Of a stretch of DNA of 64,000 bases, positions 19,790 to 31,470 are shown piece after piece. The stretch comes from Cephalopachus bancanus (Eukaryota > Chordata > Mammalia > Primates > Tarsiidae). The position numbers and the translations under genes were made by a program. The stretch covers positions 1 to 64,000 of the forward strand of contig JAPVLO010000044.1 of the NCBI GenBank assembly GCA_027257055.1, read 5' to 3'. Under the pieces are notes generated by a model that was not told where the DNA came from, made no database searches, and saw nothing but the letters and a program-made list of their open reading frames with translations. The number at the start of each line of letters is the position of its first letter. Position 1 is the stretch's first letter.

Positions 19790-22555
19790 CATTCCCAGAC
19801 AGTTTTTGCCACTGAGATAACCAACAGCCCTTGCTGCCACAGACCTCCCAGAGAGGGTGATGGTACTATACCCTTCTCCTCAAGGAGCCACTATTGTGCT
19901 GTCCCAGGACTGAGGCCACCAACCCCCTCAGTCCTACAACATGTCCTGCACATCCACTCGGCACATGCATATGCCTCAGTCACTGGAGCTGCCACTGTGG
20001 TGGGCTAGCCTGTGTTCTGGACCCTGGAGCCACAATTTCTTTACGTGTGCTCATGTGGACACTGTGCATAGACATTGATGCCACCTCCACTGTGAGCACA
20101 TTCATGAGCTTTAGTGCCAAGAGGGATCTCCTTGACCATAATTTCTTCCTTTGGAGAAATAGAGACCAGGAGGACCCCAGAAGTCTTCCCCACTGAAAAC
20201 CCCAACAGCTCCTGTTGCCTCTGTGGATATCCAAAGCCTTGACTGCTGAGGACATCTTCACTGGCAGTGATCTTAGCTCACAGAACTAAACAGGGACTAT
20301 GTTGCTGTGACCTCACCAGACACAGACCTGTTGTACCCCACTCAGTTAGAGCCCTCACACCCATACATTGTGAAGGTCTTCCTCCACTGAAACCTCTTGG
20401 TAAAGTCTGGAAGAGATGATAGCGCCATCAAACGCACAGTTATAAATATAAGACAGCATGAAACACACACACAAATCAAGGAAATGTGGCACCACCAAAT
20501 GAACACAATAATTTTCAGTAACCAACCCTAAAGAAATGGAAATATAGAAATTACCTGACAGATTTAATGCAAAACCCATTAAATTACCAGTAGCATTCTT
20601 CTCAGACCTGGAAATGACAATACAGGAATTCATATGGAAACATAAATGACCACGAATTGCCAAAACAATCCTCAGGAAAACAAAAACAAAAACAAAAACA
20701 AAGCGGGAGGTATCACACTCCCACACTTTAAATTTTATTATAAAGCAACAATAAGCCGGGCTCTGTGGCTCAGCCTGTAATCCCGCGCCTTTGGGAGGCT
20801 GAGGTGAGTGAATTGCCTGAGCCCGCAGGTTCGAGACCCGCCTGGGCAGCAAGACCTCATCTCTACAATAAATCAAAAAAATCAGCCGGGCGTGGTAGCG
20901 CGTGCCTGTAATTCCGGCTACTTGGAAGGCTGAGGCGGAAGGATCGCTGGAGCCCAGCAGGTCGAGGCTGCGGTGGCCGGGAGTGGCCACTGCACTCCAG
21001 CCTGGGTGACAGAGTGAGACTCCAACTCAAAAAAAAAAAAAAAAAAAGCAACAATAATCAAAACAGTCTGGTATTGTTACAAGAACAGGCATATAGACCA
21101 ATGGAACAGGATAGAGAGTCCAAAAGCAAAACCTTAATTTCTCAACCAACTCATCTTCAACAAAGCCTCTACCACCAACGACTGGGGAGAGGAAAACCTA
21201 TTCAGTAAATAGTGCTGGGAAAACCGTCTGACCACATGCAGAAGATTAAAACAAGATTCCTACCTATCACCATGCACAAAAATCAGCTCTCAATGGATCA
21301 AAGACCTAAATATAAAGCCTCAAACTATAAGAACCTTAGAAAACACAGGAGAGACCATTATGGAAATTGGAACTGGCAACCAATTCCTGATCAAAACCCC
21401 AAGTGCCCATGCCATAAGAGATAAGATAGACAAGTGGGACCTCATCAAACTGACAAACTTCTGCAAAACCAAAGAAACCATCAAGAGAGTGGGGAGACAG
21501 CCCACAGACTGGGAAAAAATATTTCCCAACTCTATGTCTGACAAAGACCTAACATCTAGAATCTACAAGGAACACAGATGTGTTGAAAAGAAAAAATTAC
21601 ATGAAACATAATTGTACACCTAACCCTTAACTGTACCTTAACTGTACCCCACAAAATCATAATAAAAAATATTGATTAAATTAAAAAAAAATGCTCTAAA
21701 AAAAAAAAAGGAAAAAACAAACAACCCCATTACAAAGTGGGCAAAAGATATGAACAGACACTTTTCAAAGAAGACATATGAGAAGCCAGCAGATACATGG
21801 AAAAATGCTCAGCCATTTTTCACTAGTCATTTTTCACTAGCCACTAGTCATCAAATAAATGTAAATTAAAGCTACACTGAGATACCACCTAGCTCCAGTC
21901 AGGATGGTTATCATCAACAACTCAAAAAACAACAGATACTAGAGAGGATGCAGCAATAAGGGAACACTTCTACACTGTTGGTGGGAAATAAACTAGTACA
22001 GCCTCTGTGGAAGACAGTGTGGTGTTTCCTAAAAGTTCTAAAAATTGACCTTCCATATGATCCTGCAATTCCCCTACTAGGAATATACCCGGAAGAACTC
22101 AAATCACTCTATAAAAAAAGATACCTGCACACATATGTTTATCGCAGCATTGTTCACAGTAGCAAGGACATGGGACCAATAATGCAGTCCATCAAAAGAG
22201 GACTGGATAAAAAGATGTGGTACATATACACTATGGAATATTACACAGCCATTAAGAACAAAATCATGAACTTCACAGCAACCTGGATGGAACTAGAGTT
22301 TATAATACTGAGTGATCTTTCACAGAAACAAATAACTGAGTATCACATGTTCTCACTCATAAGTGGACCTTGAACAATTATCGTAATACTATAAGAAAAG
22401 GATTGGCAGTTGTAGGAAACTGCCGGGAGAGGAGAGGGGAAGTGAGATTGGCAGTAGTGGGAATCTACCTGGGGAAGCGGGGCACATCTTATTGACAAGG
22501 GTACCTGCATAATGAACATTTGTATACCTAACTCTGAATTGTACCTCACGTCTTT
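19790..22555 (+). mobile_element. L1 (L1-A) with 5'UTR fused to ORF2 3' end
   Basis: 19790-20560 reads as L1 5'UTR (GCCTCAGTCACTGGAGCTGCC; GACCAGGAGGACCCCAG; GGCACCACCAAATGAACAC). At 20561/20562 it jumps to the ORF2 C-terminal region (ATTTAATGCAAAACCC), with ORF1 and most of ORF2 absent. The ORF2 end runs through FILQKENK-like and TATWMELE-type wording to the 3'UTR and stops at GTACCTCACGTCTT. An Alu lies at 20755-21047. The upstream limit is approximate. Confidence 0.8.
20755..21047 (+). mobile_element. Alu (S5) inside L1-A
   Basis: AAAGCAACAATA on both sides. Reads GGGCAGCAAGACC. Confidence 0.97.
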
Positions 22556-22557
22556 TT

Positions 22558-22848
22558 TGTTTTTTTGAGTTGGAGTCTCACTCTGTCGTCCAGACTGGAG
22601 TGCAGTGGCACGCCCCCAGCCACTGCAACCTCCACCTGCTGGGCTCCAGCGATCGATCCTTCTGCTCAGCCTTCCAAGCAGCTGGAACTACAGGTGCGCG
22701 CTACCACGTCTGGCGAATTTTTTGATTTATTGTAGAGATGAGGTCTCGCCAAGTTGCCCAGGTGGTTCTCGAACCCACAGGCTCAGGCAATCCACTTACC
22801 TCGGCCTCCCAAAGTGTAAGATTACAAGCTGAGCCACCAAGCCCGGCC
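22558..22848 (-). mobile_element. Alu (L), full dimer at the L1-A end
   Basis: GATCGATCC instead of GATCC in the right monomer (a 4-base duplication). Touches the L1-A 3' end. Confidence 0.95.
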
Positions 22849-22855
22849 TTTGTTT

Positions 22856-23153
22856 TTTTTTTTTTTTTTTTTTTTTTTGAGTTGGAGTCTCACTCTGTCG
22901 CCCAGACTGGAGTGCAGTGGCCGCTCCCGGCCACCGCAGCCTCGACCTGCTGGGCTCCGGTGATCCTTCCGCCTCAGCCTTCCAAGTAGCTGGAATTACA
23001 GACTCACGCCACCATGCCCGGCTAAGTTTTTGATTTATTGTACAGATGAGGTCACTCCAAATTGCCCAGGCGGGTCTTGAACCCGCGGGCTTAGGCAATC
23101 CACTCACCTCAGCCTCCCAACGTGCGGGATTACAGGCTGAGCCACCGAGCCCA
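22856..23153 (-). mobile_element. Alu (L), full dimer
   Basis: Tail of about 24 T; left end GAGCCCAGT. Immediately follows the previous Alu in the same orientation. Confidence 0.96.
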
Positions 23154-23337
23154 GTTTGTGATGCAGTTCTTTAGCAAGCACTGTGGACTTTGTGGCTCCA
23201 TTGTAACCATGTCTTGGAGACATCTTCTCCTCCTAGATGACATCATTCCTTTATGGTTCTGTAACTTATTGCTTACTTCATCAGGGCCTTGCACTGGACA
23301 GTGGGGTTCTCATCATGAGTAAAATAAAGAATTATTC

Positions 23338-23638
23338 TGCCGACGTGGTGGCTCAAGCCTCTAATCCCAGCACTTTGGGAGGCAGAGGTGAAAGGATTGC
23401 CTGAGCTCAGGTGTTCCAGACCAGCCTGAACAGCATGGCGAGACTTTGTCTCTACAATAAATAAAAAAAAATTAGCTGGGCATAGTGGCACATGCCTGTG
23501 GTTCTGGCTACTTGGCAGGTGAGGGGGAAATCACCTGAGCCCAGTAGGACGAGGTTGCAATGGCCGTGAGCATGCCACTGCACTCCAGCCTGGGCGACTG
23601 AGTGAGACTCCAACTCAAAAAATAATAATAATAAAAGT
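23338..23638 (+). mobile_element. Alu (old/L), full dimer
   Basis: Reads GGTGGCTCAAGCCTCTAATCC, so it lacks the A-box deletion. AAAGAATTATTC flanks it; tail is AAT repeats. Confidence 0.96.
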
Positions 23639-24005
23639 AAAAAAAAGAATTATTCCCATGGTGTCACAGAATTTTTTGTTAATGTGTTGACCTATCCTTT
23701 CATGCTTGTCTCTAGCCCTTTGTGCCAAAACTGTGGGCTCCTGATGGATCCCCTCCTTATTTCCCAGGATATGCTTCCCAGGTAGATGGCTGGTGCATGC
23801 TAACATAGAGGGAAATATGAGCCAAGGAAATACCTTGTTTTTCTGGAAGATACTTTTTGGGAAGACTTGTTGTAAGCCGAGAATTTGTTAATTTCAAGAT
23901 GTGGGACAAGGACAGTGACATTTCTTATAGTCCCAGATGCACAGAATTATGGGTGAGAATGTTGATTTTTATATAGAGCAGCATGCTTTTAAAATAATCA
24001 TTTAG
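23639..24005. other. Unassigned sequence
   Basis: No element or coding pattern recognised. Confidence 0.5.
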
Positions 24006-24298
24006 GTGGAGTTTGGTGGCTCAGTCTGTAATCCCTGCACTTTGGGAGGCCAAGACGAGTGGATCGCCTGAGCCTGTGGGCTCAAGACCAGCCCGGGAAA
24101 CTTGGTGAGACCTTGTCTCTACAATAAATAAAAAATTAGCTGGGCATGGTAGCGCACCTGTAGTTCCAGTTACTTGGAAGGCTGAGGTGGAAGGATCGCC
24201 GGAGCCCAGCAGGTTGAGGCTGCAGTGACCGTGAGCATGCCACCACACTCCAGCCTGGGCAACAGAGTGAGACTTCAACTAAAAAAAAATAATAATAA
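24006..24298 (+). mobile_element. Alu (old/L), full dimer
   Basis: GGTGGCTCAGTCTGTAATCCC start; AAT-type tail runs into the ancient L1. Confidence 0.95.
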
Positions 24299-24535
24299 TT
24301 TAATACTGAGAAAAAAATCAAAGACCAAGAGAAATTTTAAAAGCAGTAAGAGAAATGAGATTACTCATACATAAGGAAAACCCTTATATAAAACCCATAT
24401 AAGGTTGTCAGTGGATTTATCAGCAGAAACTTTGCAGGTAAGGAGAGAATAAAATGATATATTCAAAGTGCTGAAAGAAAAAACTGCCAACCACATACTT
24501 TACCTGACAAAGCTATTTTTTCAGAAATGAGTTGA

Positions 24536-24836
24536 GGCTGGGCTCAATGGCTCATGCCTGTAATTCCAACATTTTGGGAGGCTCAAGCCAAGAGTTTGAG
24601 ACCACCTGGACAACATAGTGAGACCTCATCTCTACCAAAAACAAACAAACAAAAATTAGCTGGGCATGGTGGCACATGCCTGTAGTTCCAGCTACTCAGG
24701 ATGCTGAGGTGGAAGTATTGCCTGAGCCCAGGAGGTCATGGTTGTAGTGAGCGGTGATTGTGCCACTGCATTCCAGTCTAGATGTCAGAGTGAGACCCCG
24801 ACTCCAAAAAAAAAAAAGGAAAAAAAAAAAGAAAGA
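24536..24836 (+). mobile_element. Alu (old), full dimer in L1-F
   Basis: AATGGCTCATGCCTGTAATTCC start, TAGTGAGCGGTGATTGTGCC right monomer; AluJ-like. Confidence 0.93.
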
Positions 24837-24869
24837 AAGAAACAAAGGAGATAAAAAGACTTTCTCAGG

Positions 24870-25161
24870 GCCAGCGTGGTGGTTCGTGCCTATAATCCCA
24901 GCACTTTGGGAGGCCGAGTTGAGAGAATTGCCTGAGTCTATGGATTTGAGACCAGCCTGGGCAACTTGGCGAGAACTAATCTCTACAATAAATCAAGAAA
25001 GATTAGCTGGGCATGATGGTGCATGCCTATGGTTCCAGCTACTTGGAAGGCTGAAGTGGAAGGACCGCCTGAGTCTAGCAGGTCGAGGCTGTGGTGGCCG
25101 TTAGCATGCCACTGCACTCCAGCCTGGGTGACAGAGTGAGAATTCAACTAAAAAAAAAAAA
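24870..25161 (+). mobile_element. Alu (old/L), full dimer in L1-F
   Basis: AAAGACTTTCTCAGG on the left and AAAGATTTTCTCAGG on the right. Confidence 0.95.
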
Positions 25162-25371
25162 AGATTTTCTCAGGCAAACAAAAGCTGAGGGAGTTCATTA
25201 CCACTAGACTTGCCTTTAAGAAATGCTAGAGGGATTTTTTCAAGCTGAAATGAAATGATGCCAATTAGTAACTGAAAGCATATACAAGTATGAAACTCAC
25301 TGGTAAAAGTAATTGTGTAGTCAAATTTAGAATACTTAATGCTATAGTAGTGGTGTGTAAAGCACTATACA

Positions 25372-25692
25372 TTTATTTATTTATTTACTTATTTATTTAT
25401 CTATCTATCTGAGTCAGAGTTTTACTCTGTTGCCCAGCCTGGAATGCAGTGGCCACGCTCATAGCCACCGCAATCTCCACCTGCTGGCTCAGGCGATCTT
25501 TCCAACTCAGACTTCCAGGTAGTTGGAACTAAAGGTGTGTGCCACCACATCTGGCTAATTATTTGGATTCATAGTAGAGACAAGGTCTCACCATACTGCC
25601 CAAGCTGGTCTCCAGCCCCGAGGCCCATGCAATCCTCTTACCTTGGCCTTCCAAAGTGCTGGGATTACAGGCATGAGCCAGTGTGCCCAACT
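25372..25692 (-). mobile_element. Alu (old), full dimer in L1-F
   Basis: Tail has grown into TTTA and CTAT repeats (25372-25410). Confidence 0.92.
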
Positions 25693-26453
25693 GTCAATCA
25701 CCTATAACTAGCATAAAAGTTAAGAGACAAAAACAATAAAAATAACTATAGTTACAATAATTTGCTGATAGACACACATTATGGAAATATGTAAACTGTT
25801 ACATTCTAAGCATCAAATATGCGTGTAGGGGGTGAAAGTGTAGAGTTTTTCTATACAATTGCGGTTAAGTTATTATCAGCTTAAAATAAGCTGTTATAAT
25901 CATACATTGTTTACTGTTAGCTTCACAAAGCAAAACTCTGTAGTAGATACACAAAAGGTAAAGAGTAAGAAATCAAAGCAAGCCACTGTGTGAAATTATC
26001 CAATCACAAAGGAAGACAGCAAGAGAGGAAAAAAAGAACAAAGAATCTATAAAACAGTCAGAAAATAATTAATAAAATGGCAATGGCAAGTCTTTTCCTC
26101 TCAATAATTACCTTGAATGTAAATAAATTAAATTCTCTGATAAAAAGACATAGAGTGGCTGAAGGAATTAAAAAATAAGAACCAACTATGCTGCCTATAA
26201 GAGATTCATTTCAATTTTAAGAACACACATGATTGAAAGTGAAGGGATGCAGAAAGATATCTCCTGTACATGGAAACCAAAAGAGAGCCAGGATAGAGAT
26301 AGCTTATGTGAGGGGGATCCCAAAACCCCCAGAATTTAGTGATAAAAGACTGTGTACTTATTCTTACATATTTAAACTTCAGTCACCTTAAAAATACTCT
26401 CTGTTTGATGCAACACACTTACCGAGATGATTTTTCCACTGTTCAAAGAGTTG

Positions 26454-26747
26454 TTTTTTTTTTTTTTTTTTTTGAGTCGGAGTCTCACTCTGTTGCCCAG
26501 ACTGGAGTGCAGTGGCCGCTCCCGGCCACCGCAGCCTCGACCTGCTGGGCTCCAGCGATCCTTCCGCCTCAGCCTTCCAAGTAGCCGGAATTACAGGCAT
26601 GCGCTACCACGCCCGGCTGATTTTTTGATTTATTGTAGAGATGAGGTCTCGCTGCCCAGGCGGGTCTCGAACCCGCGGGCTCAGGCAATCCACTCACCTC
26701 AGCCTCCCAAAGGCGCGGGATTACAGGCTGAGCCACCGAGCCCGGCT
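26454..26747 (-). mobile_element. Alu (S5) inside mariner copy 2
   Basis: CAAAGAGTT at 26444-26452 and 26748-26756. It splits the transposase fragment just before FEQWK. Confidence 0.98.
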
Positions 26748-26977
26748 CAAAGAGTTTTTGAACTTGGCAATTTTGGTGCCTTTCAGTGGTTCTGACATTT
26801 TTTGTTTCTTCCACATCAGCAAAACATTTCCCTTTGAGGACTTTTTTTTTTTCATCTGGGGAAACAAAAAGACAGGCTCAGGTAAATAGGGAAGGTGGGG
26901 CACAGGGGTTTTCTGTTTTTGGTCAAAAACTGCTGAACACTCAGCACAGTGTGGGCAGGTGCGCTCGTAAATCATCT

Positions 26978-27277
26978 TTTTTTTTTTTTTTTTTTTTTTG
27001 AGTCGGAGTCTCACTCTATCACCCAGACTGGAGTGCAGTGGCTGCTCCCAGCCACAGCAGCCCCGACCTGTTGGGCTCTGGCGATCCTTCCGCCTCAGTC
27101 TTCCGAGTAACCGGAATTATAGGCACGCGCTACCACACCCGGCTAATTTTGGATTTATTATAGAGATGAGGTTTCGCCAAGTTGCCCAGGAGGGTCTCGA
27201 ACCCGCGGGCTCAGGTAATCCACTCACCTAAGCCTCCCAAAGCGCTGGGATTACACGCTGAGCCACTGGACTCGGCT
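26978..27277 (-). mobile_element. Alu (L) inside mariner copy 2
   Basis: About 23 T tail. AATCA flanks it; CACACCCGGCTAATTTTGG linker. Confidence 0.95.
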
Positions 27278-27711
27278 AATCACCCATTATTAAATGAGCA
27301 AACGTGTTGTAAGAATCTCCAAATTAAAAAGAAAATTTCATGGAAGCGGAATGCAGCCTCTTGCAACAATGCTAGGCGATGTCCATGGGTTCCTCAAACA
27401 CTTACCCAATGTGGGGAAGCCTGTACTACAGGTGCTTGCCCTCCAAAAAATAATTCTGTTTTTTGGGGGGTTTCCCCATCATATCAGACAAAATATCTTT
27501 AAATCAAAACTGTAAAAGGAGATTAAATCATTATATAATGATAAAGGGATTAGTTCATCAAGAGATTATAACAATTTAAAATGTATATGCTCCCAACATT
27601 GGAGTACCTAAATATAGACAGCAAAAGCAGTTCTCAGAGGGATGTTTACAATAATAAGTGTCTACATGAAGAAAAAATAGAGATCTGGGCACATATCCAA
27701 AGGAAATAAAA

Positions 27712-28258
27712 TCTCTATTTTTTTTTTAATTTTTAATTTTTAAGATGTGGGGTACAGCCGGGCTCGGTGGCTCAGCCTGTAATCCCGCGCCTTTGGGAGG
27801 CTGAGGTGAATGGATTGCCTGAGCCCGTGGGTTCAAGACCCGCCTGGGCAGCGAGACCTCATCTCTACAATAAATCAAAAAATCAGCCGGGCGTGGTAGT
27901 GTGCGCCTGTAATTCCGGCTACTCGGAAAGCTGAGGTGGAAGGATTGCCGGAGCCCAGCAGGCGAGGCTGTGGTGGCCGAGAGCGGCCACTGCACTCCAG
28001 TCTGGGCAACCGAGTGAGACTCCAACTCCAAAAAAAAAAAGATGTGGGGTACAGTTCAGGATTAGGTATACAAATGTTCATTTTGCAGGTACCCTTGTTG
28101 ATGAGGTGTGCCACCCCATCCCCTGGCAGTTTCCTACTACTGCCAATCCCTTTCTTTAGTATTATGATAATTGTTCAAGGTCTGCTTATGAGTGAGAATG
28201 TGGTACTCAGTTCCTTGTTTCTGTGATAGATCACTCAGTATTATAGACTCTGAGTCTG
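27712..28258 (-). mobile_element. 5'-truncated L1 tail inside L1-F
   Basis: T-rich tail, then AAGATGTGGGGTACAG and a short ORF2 end piece. The host target GAAATAAAATC(T/A)CTAT is doubled (about 27701 and 28259). Confidence 0.88.
27757..28040 (+). mobile_element. Alu (S5) in the L1 tail
   Basis: Entered the L1 3'UTR at AAGATGTGGGGTACA, which is duplicated on both sides. Confidence 0.97.
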
Positions 28259-28369
28259 TGAAATAAAATCACTATCTTGAAGAGATAACTGTATTCCCAC
28301 GTTCACTGCAGCATTATTCACAATAGCCAAGATTTGGAAACAACCAAGTACCCAACAATGGATTAATGT

Positions 28370-28371
<2 letters not shown>

Positions 28372-28413
<42 letters not shown>
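28372..28413. repeat. (AC)n microsatellite
   Basis: Uninterrupted AC dinucleotides within the L1-F ORF2 end. Confidence 0.98.
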
Positions 28414-28415
<2 letters not shown>

Positions 28416-28454
28416 TGGAATATAATATGACCTTAAAAAAAGAATGAAATTCTG

Positions 28455-28744
28455 ACTGGGAGTATTTGTGCATGCCTATAATCCCAGCACTTTGGGAGAC
28501 CAAGGTGAGAGGATTGCTTGAACTCATGGGTTTGAGACCAGCCTGGGCAACTTGGCAAGACCTCATCTCTACAATAAAAAAAAAAATTAGCCAGGCATGG
28601 TGGTGTGTGTCTATAATTCCAGCTGCTTGGAAGGCTGAGGGGGAAAGATCACCTGAGCCCAGCAGGTTGAGGCTGCGGTGGCTGTGAGTGTGACACTGCA
28701 CTCCAGCCTGGGTGGCAGAGTGAGACTGACTCAAAAAAAAAAAA
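28455..28744 (+). mobile_element. Alu (old/L), full dimer in L1-F
   Basis: GAAATTCTG flanks both ends. Start is diverged (GACTGGGAGTATTTGTGC). Confidence 0.94.
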
Positions 28745-28982
28745 GGAAATTCTGTCATTTGTGGTAATATGGAGGATCTGGATTACATTATGCTAAATGA
28801 AATAAGCCTGCTCCTTCTCTTTCAACCACTTGCAATTTCCTTGAAATTCACTTGTTTATTCATTCATTTATTCCTCAATACTGAATAATCGCATGTACAT
28901 GTGAAATGTAAAAAAGCTGAGCTAATAGAAACAGCAGATGGATAGAGGGTGGGAAAAATGGTGCAATGTTGGTCAAAAGGTT

Positions 28983-29309
28983 ATTTGGGGAATGTTAAGG
29001 TTGCACCCAAGTTCACATGAAGCTGTTTCTTCCCAGGTCTTAAAGAGAAAGCCTCACTTCAGACATGGGCACACGCACCAGTTGGAAAACAAAGTTGAAA
29101 TAGTGGATTCTGACTTTTCTGGACCAGTTTTATTTTAGTATGAGAAGCCAGCTTGGCTACAGTTCATGGAGCAAGTGTTAATGCAAAGGTCTAAGAATTT
29201 ACATTTGGCAAAGTGTAAGTGATAAGCTGTTTCAAAGTTACAATGTGCTGAAAAGGCAAAAATTGAAGACTTAGTGATCACAGCAAGCAAGCATGCAGTT
29301 TACCCATTG
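28983..29309. other. Unassigned sequence within the L1-F span
   Basis: Interrupts the L1 3'UTR between TTGGTCAAAAGG and the wording that resumes near 29490. No element recognised. Confidence 0.4.
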
Positions 29310-29482
29310 AAAGGGTCTCCTACTGGAGGGTAGTGGTCCACTGCAGCCTTGAACTCCTGGAATTAGAGGTGTGAGTCACTGCTCCTGGCCTAAAAGTGGT
29401 TATTCCAGGCCTCAAGCTGTCTTCCCATCACAGCCTCCCAAAAGTACTGGAATTTACAGGTGTGAGCCACAAAACCCAGTCT
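29310..29482 (-). mobile_element. Alu (old) remnants
   Basis: Two broken pieces (GTGGTCCACTGCAGCC; CAGCCTCCCAAAAGTACTGG) with the middle missing. Confidence 0.75.
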
Positions 29483-29579
29483 CTCATTCAGCTTTAATAA
29501 ATTTGTACAAGCCAAAAAATAATAATAGCAATGTATTGTATATTCAAAATTTGCAAATAAGGTAGATCTTAAGTAGTCT

Positions 29580-29874
29580 TTTTTTTTTTTTTTTTTAATT
29601 TGAGTTGGAGTCTCACTCTGTCGCCCAGACTGGAGTGCAGTGGCCGCTCCCGGCCACCGCAGCCTCGACCTGCTGGGCTCCAGCGATCCTTCTGCCTCAG
29701 CTTCCGAGTAGCCGGAATTACAGGCATGCGCTACCACGCCCGGCTGATTTTTTGATTTATTGTAGAGATGAGGTCTCGCTGCCCAGGTAGGTCTCGAACC
29801 CGCAGGCTCAGGCAATTCACTCACCTCAGCCTCCCAAAGGCACGGGATTATAGGCTGAGCCACCGAGCCCGGCT
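29580..29874 (-). mobile_element. Alu (S5), full dimer in L1-F
   Basis: Exact 15-bp duplication GATCTTAAGTAGTCT at 29565-29579 and 29876-29890. Confidence 0.98.
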
Positions 29875-30072
29875 GGATCTTAAGTAGTCTTAACACAAAC
29901 ACACACCTCACAATAATTATGTGAGGTTGTAAATATGATAATTAGCTTGACTGTGGTAGTCATTTCACAGAGTGTTTGTATAACAAAGCACCACGTTGTA
30001 GATCTTGAATATATACAGCTTTTTATTTGTCAGTTACATCTCAATAGATCTGTAAAAACGGAAAAAATAAAG

Positions 30073-30301
30073 CAGAGTTTGGCAAACTTTTTTGGGTAAA
30101 GGTCCAAATAGTAAGTATTTTCATTTTTTCAGGCCTCAGGGTCACTGGCATAAGTATTTCATTGTGCTGTTAAAACACGAAAGAAACCGTAGGCACAGAC
30201 AGTAAAGAAACAAATGGTGTGGCTGTGTTCTGATAAAACTTTATTTACAAAGCAGGAAGTGGGATAAATTTGGCCAGTGGGCTGTGGTTTGCCCATTTCT
30301 G
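30073..30301. mobile_element. Non-autonomous hAT-type DNA transposon
   Basis: Ends CAGAGTTTGGCAAAC and GTTTGCCCATTTCTG are inverted repeats. AAATAAAG and ATCTAAAG lie outside (8 bp, 6 matches). Internal AATAAAACTTTATTTACAAA matches a common mammalian Charlie-group element. Confidence 0.8.
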
Positions 30302-30772
30302 ATCTAAAGCAAGAGAGCTAAAATGGTTGAATGTTGTGTCAAAGAAGAGATGTGGGGAAAGATTGCTTTTTATTTTTATTTAGTTTTGAAATTTATTTTA
30401 TTTTAAAGATGTGGGGTATAATTCAGGATTAGGTATACAAGTGGTCATCGTACAGGTAAAGTTTGGGCCTCCCTTTGGTCCTCACTTCACCTGGTTTGAG
30501 ATCAGGTGGTACCCTTACTGATGTTATGTGCACCCCCAACCCCGGCAGTTTCCAGCTACTGCCAATCCTTTTCTTATAGCATTGTGGTAAATGTTCAGGG
30601 TCTGCTTATGAGTGAGAACAAATGGTAGTCAGTATTTTTGTTTCTGTGATAAATTACAGAGTATTATAGATTCTAAATCCATCCAAGTTGCCGCGAACTC
30701 CATAATTTTGTTCCTCTTTATGGCTGCATAATATTCCATCATGTATATGTGCCACATTAAAAAAAAATTCAG

Positions 30773-31066
30773 GCCGGGCTCGGTGGCTCAGCCTGTAATC
30801 CTGCGCCTTTGGGAGGCTGAGGTGAGTGGATTGCCTGAGCCCACGGGTTCAAGACCCACCTGGGCAGCAAGACCTCATCTCTACAATAAATCAAAAAATC
30901 AGCCGGGCGTGGTAGCGCATGCCTGTAATTCCGGCTACTTGGAAGGCTGAGGCGGAAGGATCGCTGGAGCCCAGCAGGTCGAGGCTGCGGTGGCCGGGAG
31001 CGGCCACTGCACTCCAGTCTGGGCGACAGAGTGAGACTCCAACTCAAAAAAAAAAAAAAAAAAAAA
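30773..31066 (+). mobile_element. Alu (S5) in L1-B
   Basis: AAAAATTCAG flanks it. Near-consensus, about 22 A tail. Confidence 0.97.
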
Positions 31067-31470
31067 TTCAGTTCAGTTTTGATAGGCAACATGGTTGGTT
31101 ACATGTTTTTACTATTGTAAATAGTGTTGCAGTAATTTGAAGGTATCTTTTTTGTAGAGTGATTTAAGTTCTTCTGGGTATATTCCCAGAAGGGGGTTGC
31201 TGGATTTTATGGAAGGTCATTTCTAGTTCTTTTAGGAATCACCACACTGTTTTCCATAGAGGTTGAACTAGTTTGCGTTCCCACCAACAGTGTAGAAGCA
31301 TTCCCTTTTCTCCGCATCTTTGCCAGCACCTGCTGTTTTTTGTTTTATTAATGATGGCCATTCTTACTGGAGTTAGGTGGTATCTCAATGTGGTTTTTAT
31401 TTGCAATTGTCTGATGATTAGTGAGGCTGAACAATTTTTTTTTACTTTTAATTTTTAATTTTAAAGATGT

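Larger units (their letters stand above)
26307..27481 (-). mobile_element. Mariner-derived non-autonomous element, copy 2
   Basis: Flanked by TA (26305-26306 and 27482-27483). Imperfect terminal inverted repeats: left TGTGAGGGGGATCCCAAAAC and right, read inward, TGATGGGGAAACCCCCCAAA. Antisense fragments match the mariner C-terminal half: PHCAECSAVFDQKQ...PHLPYLPEP, then KGTKIAKFKNSL, then FEQWKNHLGKCVASNREYF. The Asp of the YSPD block is Glu and the next block is lost. Without its two Alus the element is about 570 bp, so most of the transposase is deleted, as in copy 1. Confidence 0.85.
24300..30062 (+). mobile_element. Ancient L1 (L1-F), heavily interrupted
   Basis: One old L1 read through many insertions. 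ORF1 C-terminal domain at about 24390-24530 and 25161-25260 (TTTGCAGGTAAGGAGAGAAT; ACAAAAGCTGAGGGAGTTC). ORF2 endonuclease start near 26085 (IKRHRVAE motif). ORF2 resumes at 27483 (ATATCAGACAAAATAT) after the mariner. A deletion near 27660 then joins ORF2 N-terminal sequence to the 3' part (CATATCCAAAGGAAATAAAATC, continuing at 28259). The 3'UTR ends near 30062 with TCTCAATAGATCTGTAAAAA. Hosts at least seven Alus, a mariner relic and an L1 tail. Confidence 0.75.

Noticed and set aside
20355..20990. 211-codon antisense open frame
   Set aside because: It is the reverse strand of an L1 plus an Alu; the protein text is typical antisense Alu translation.
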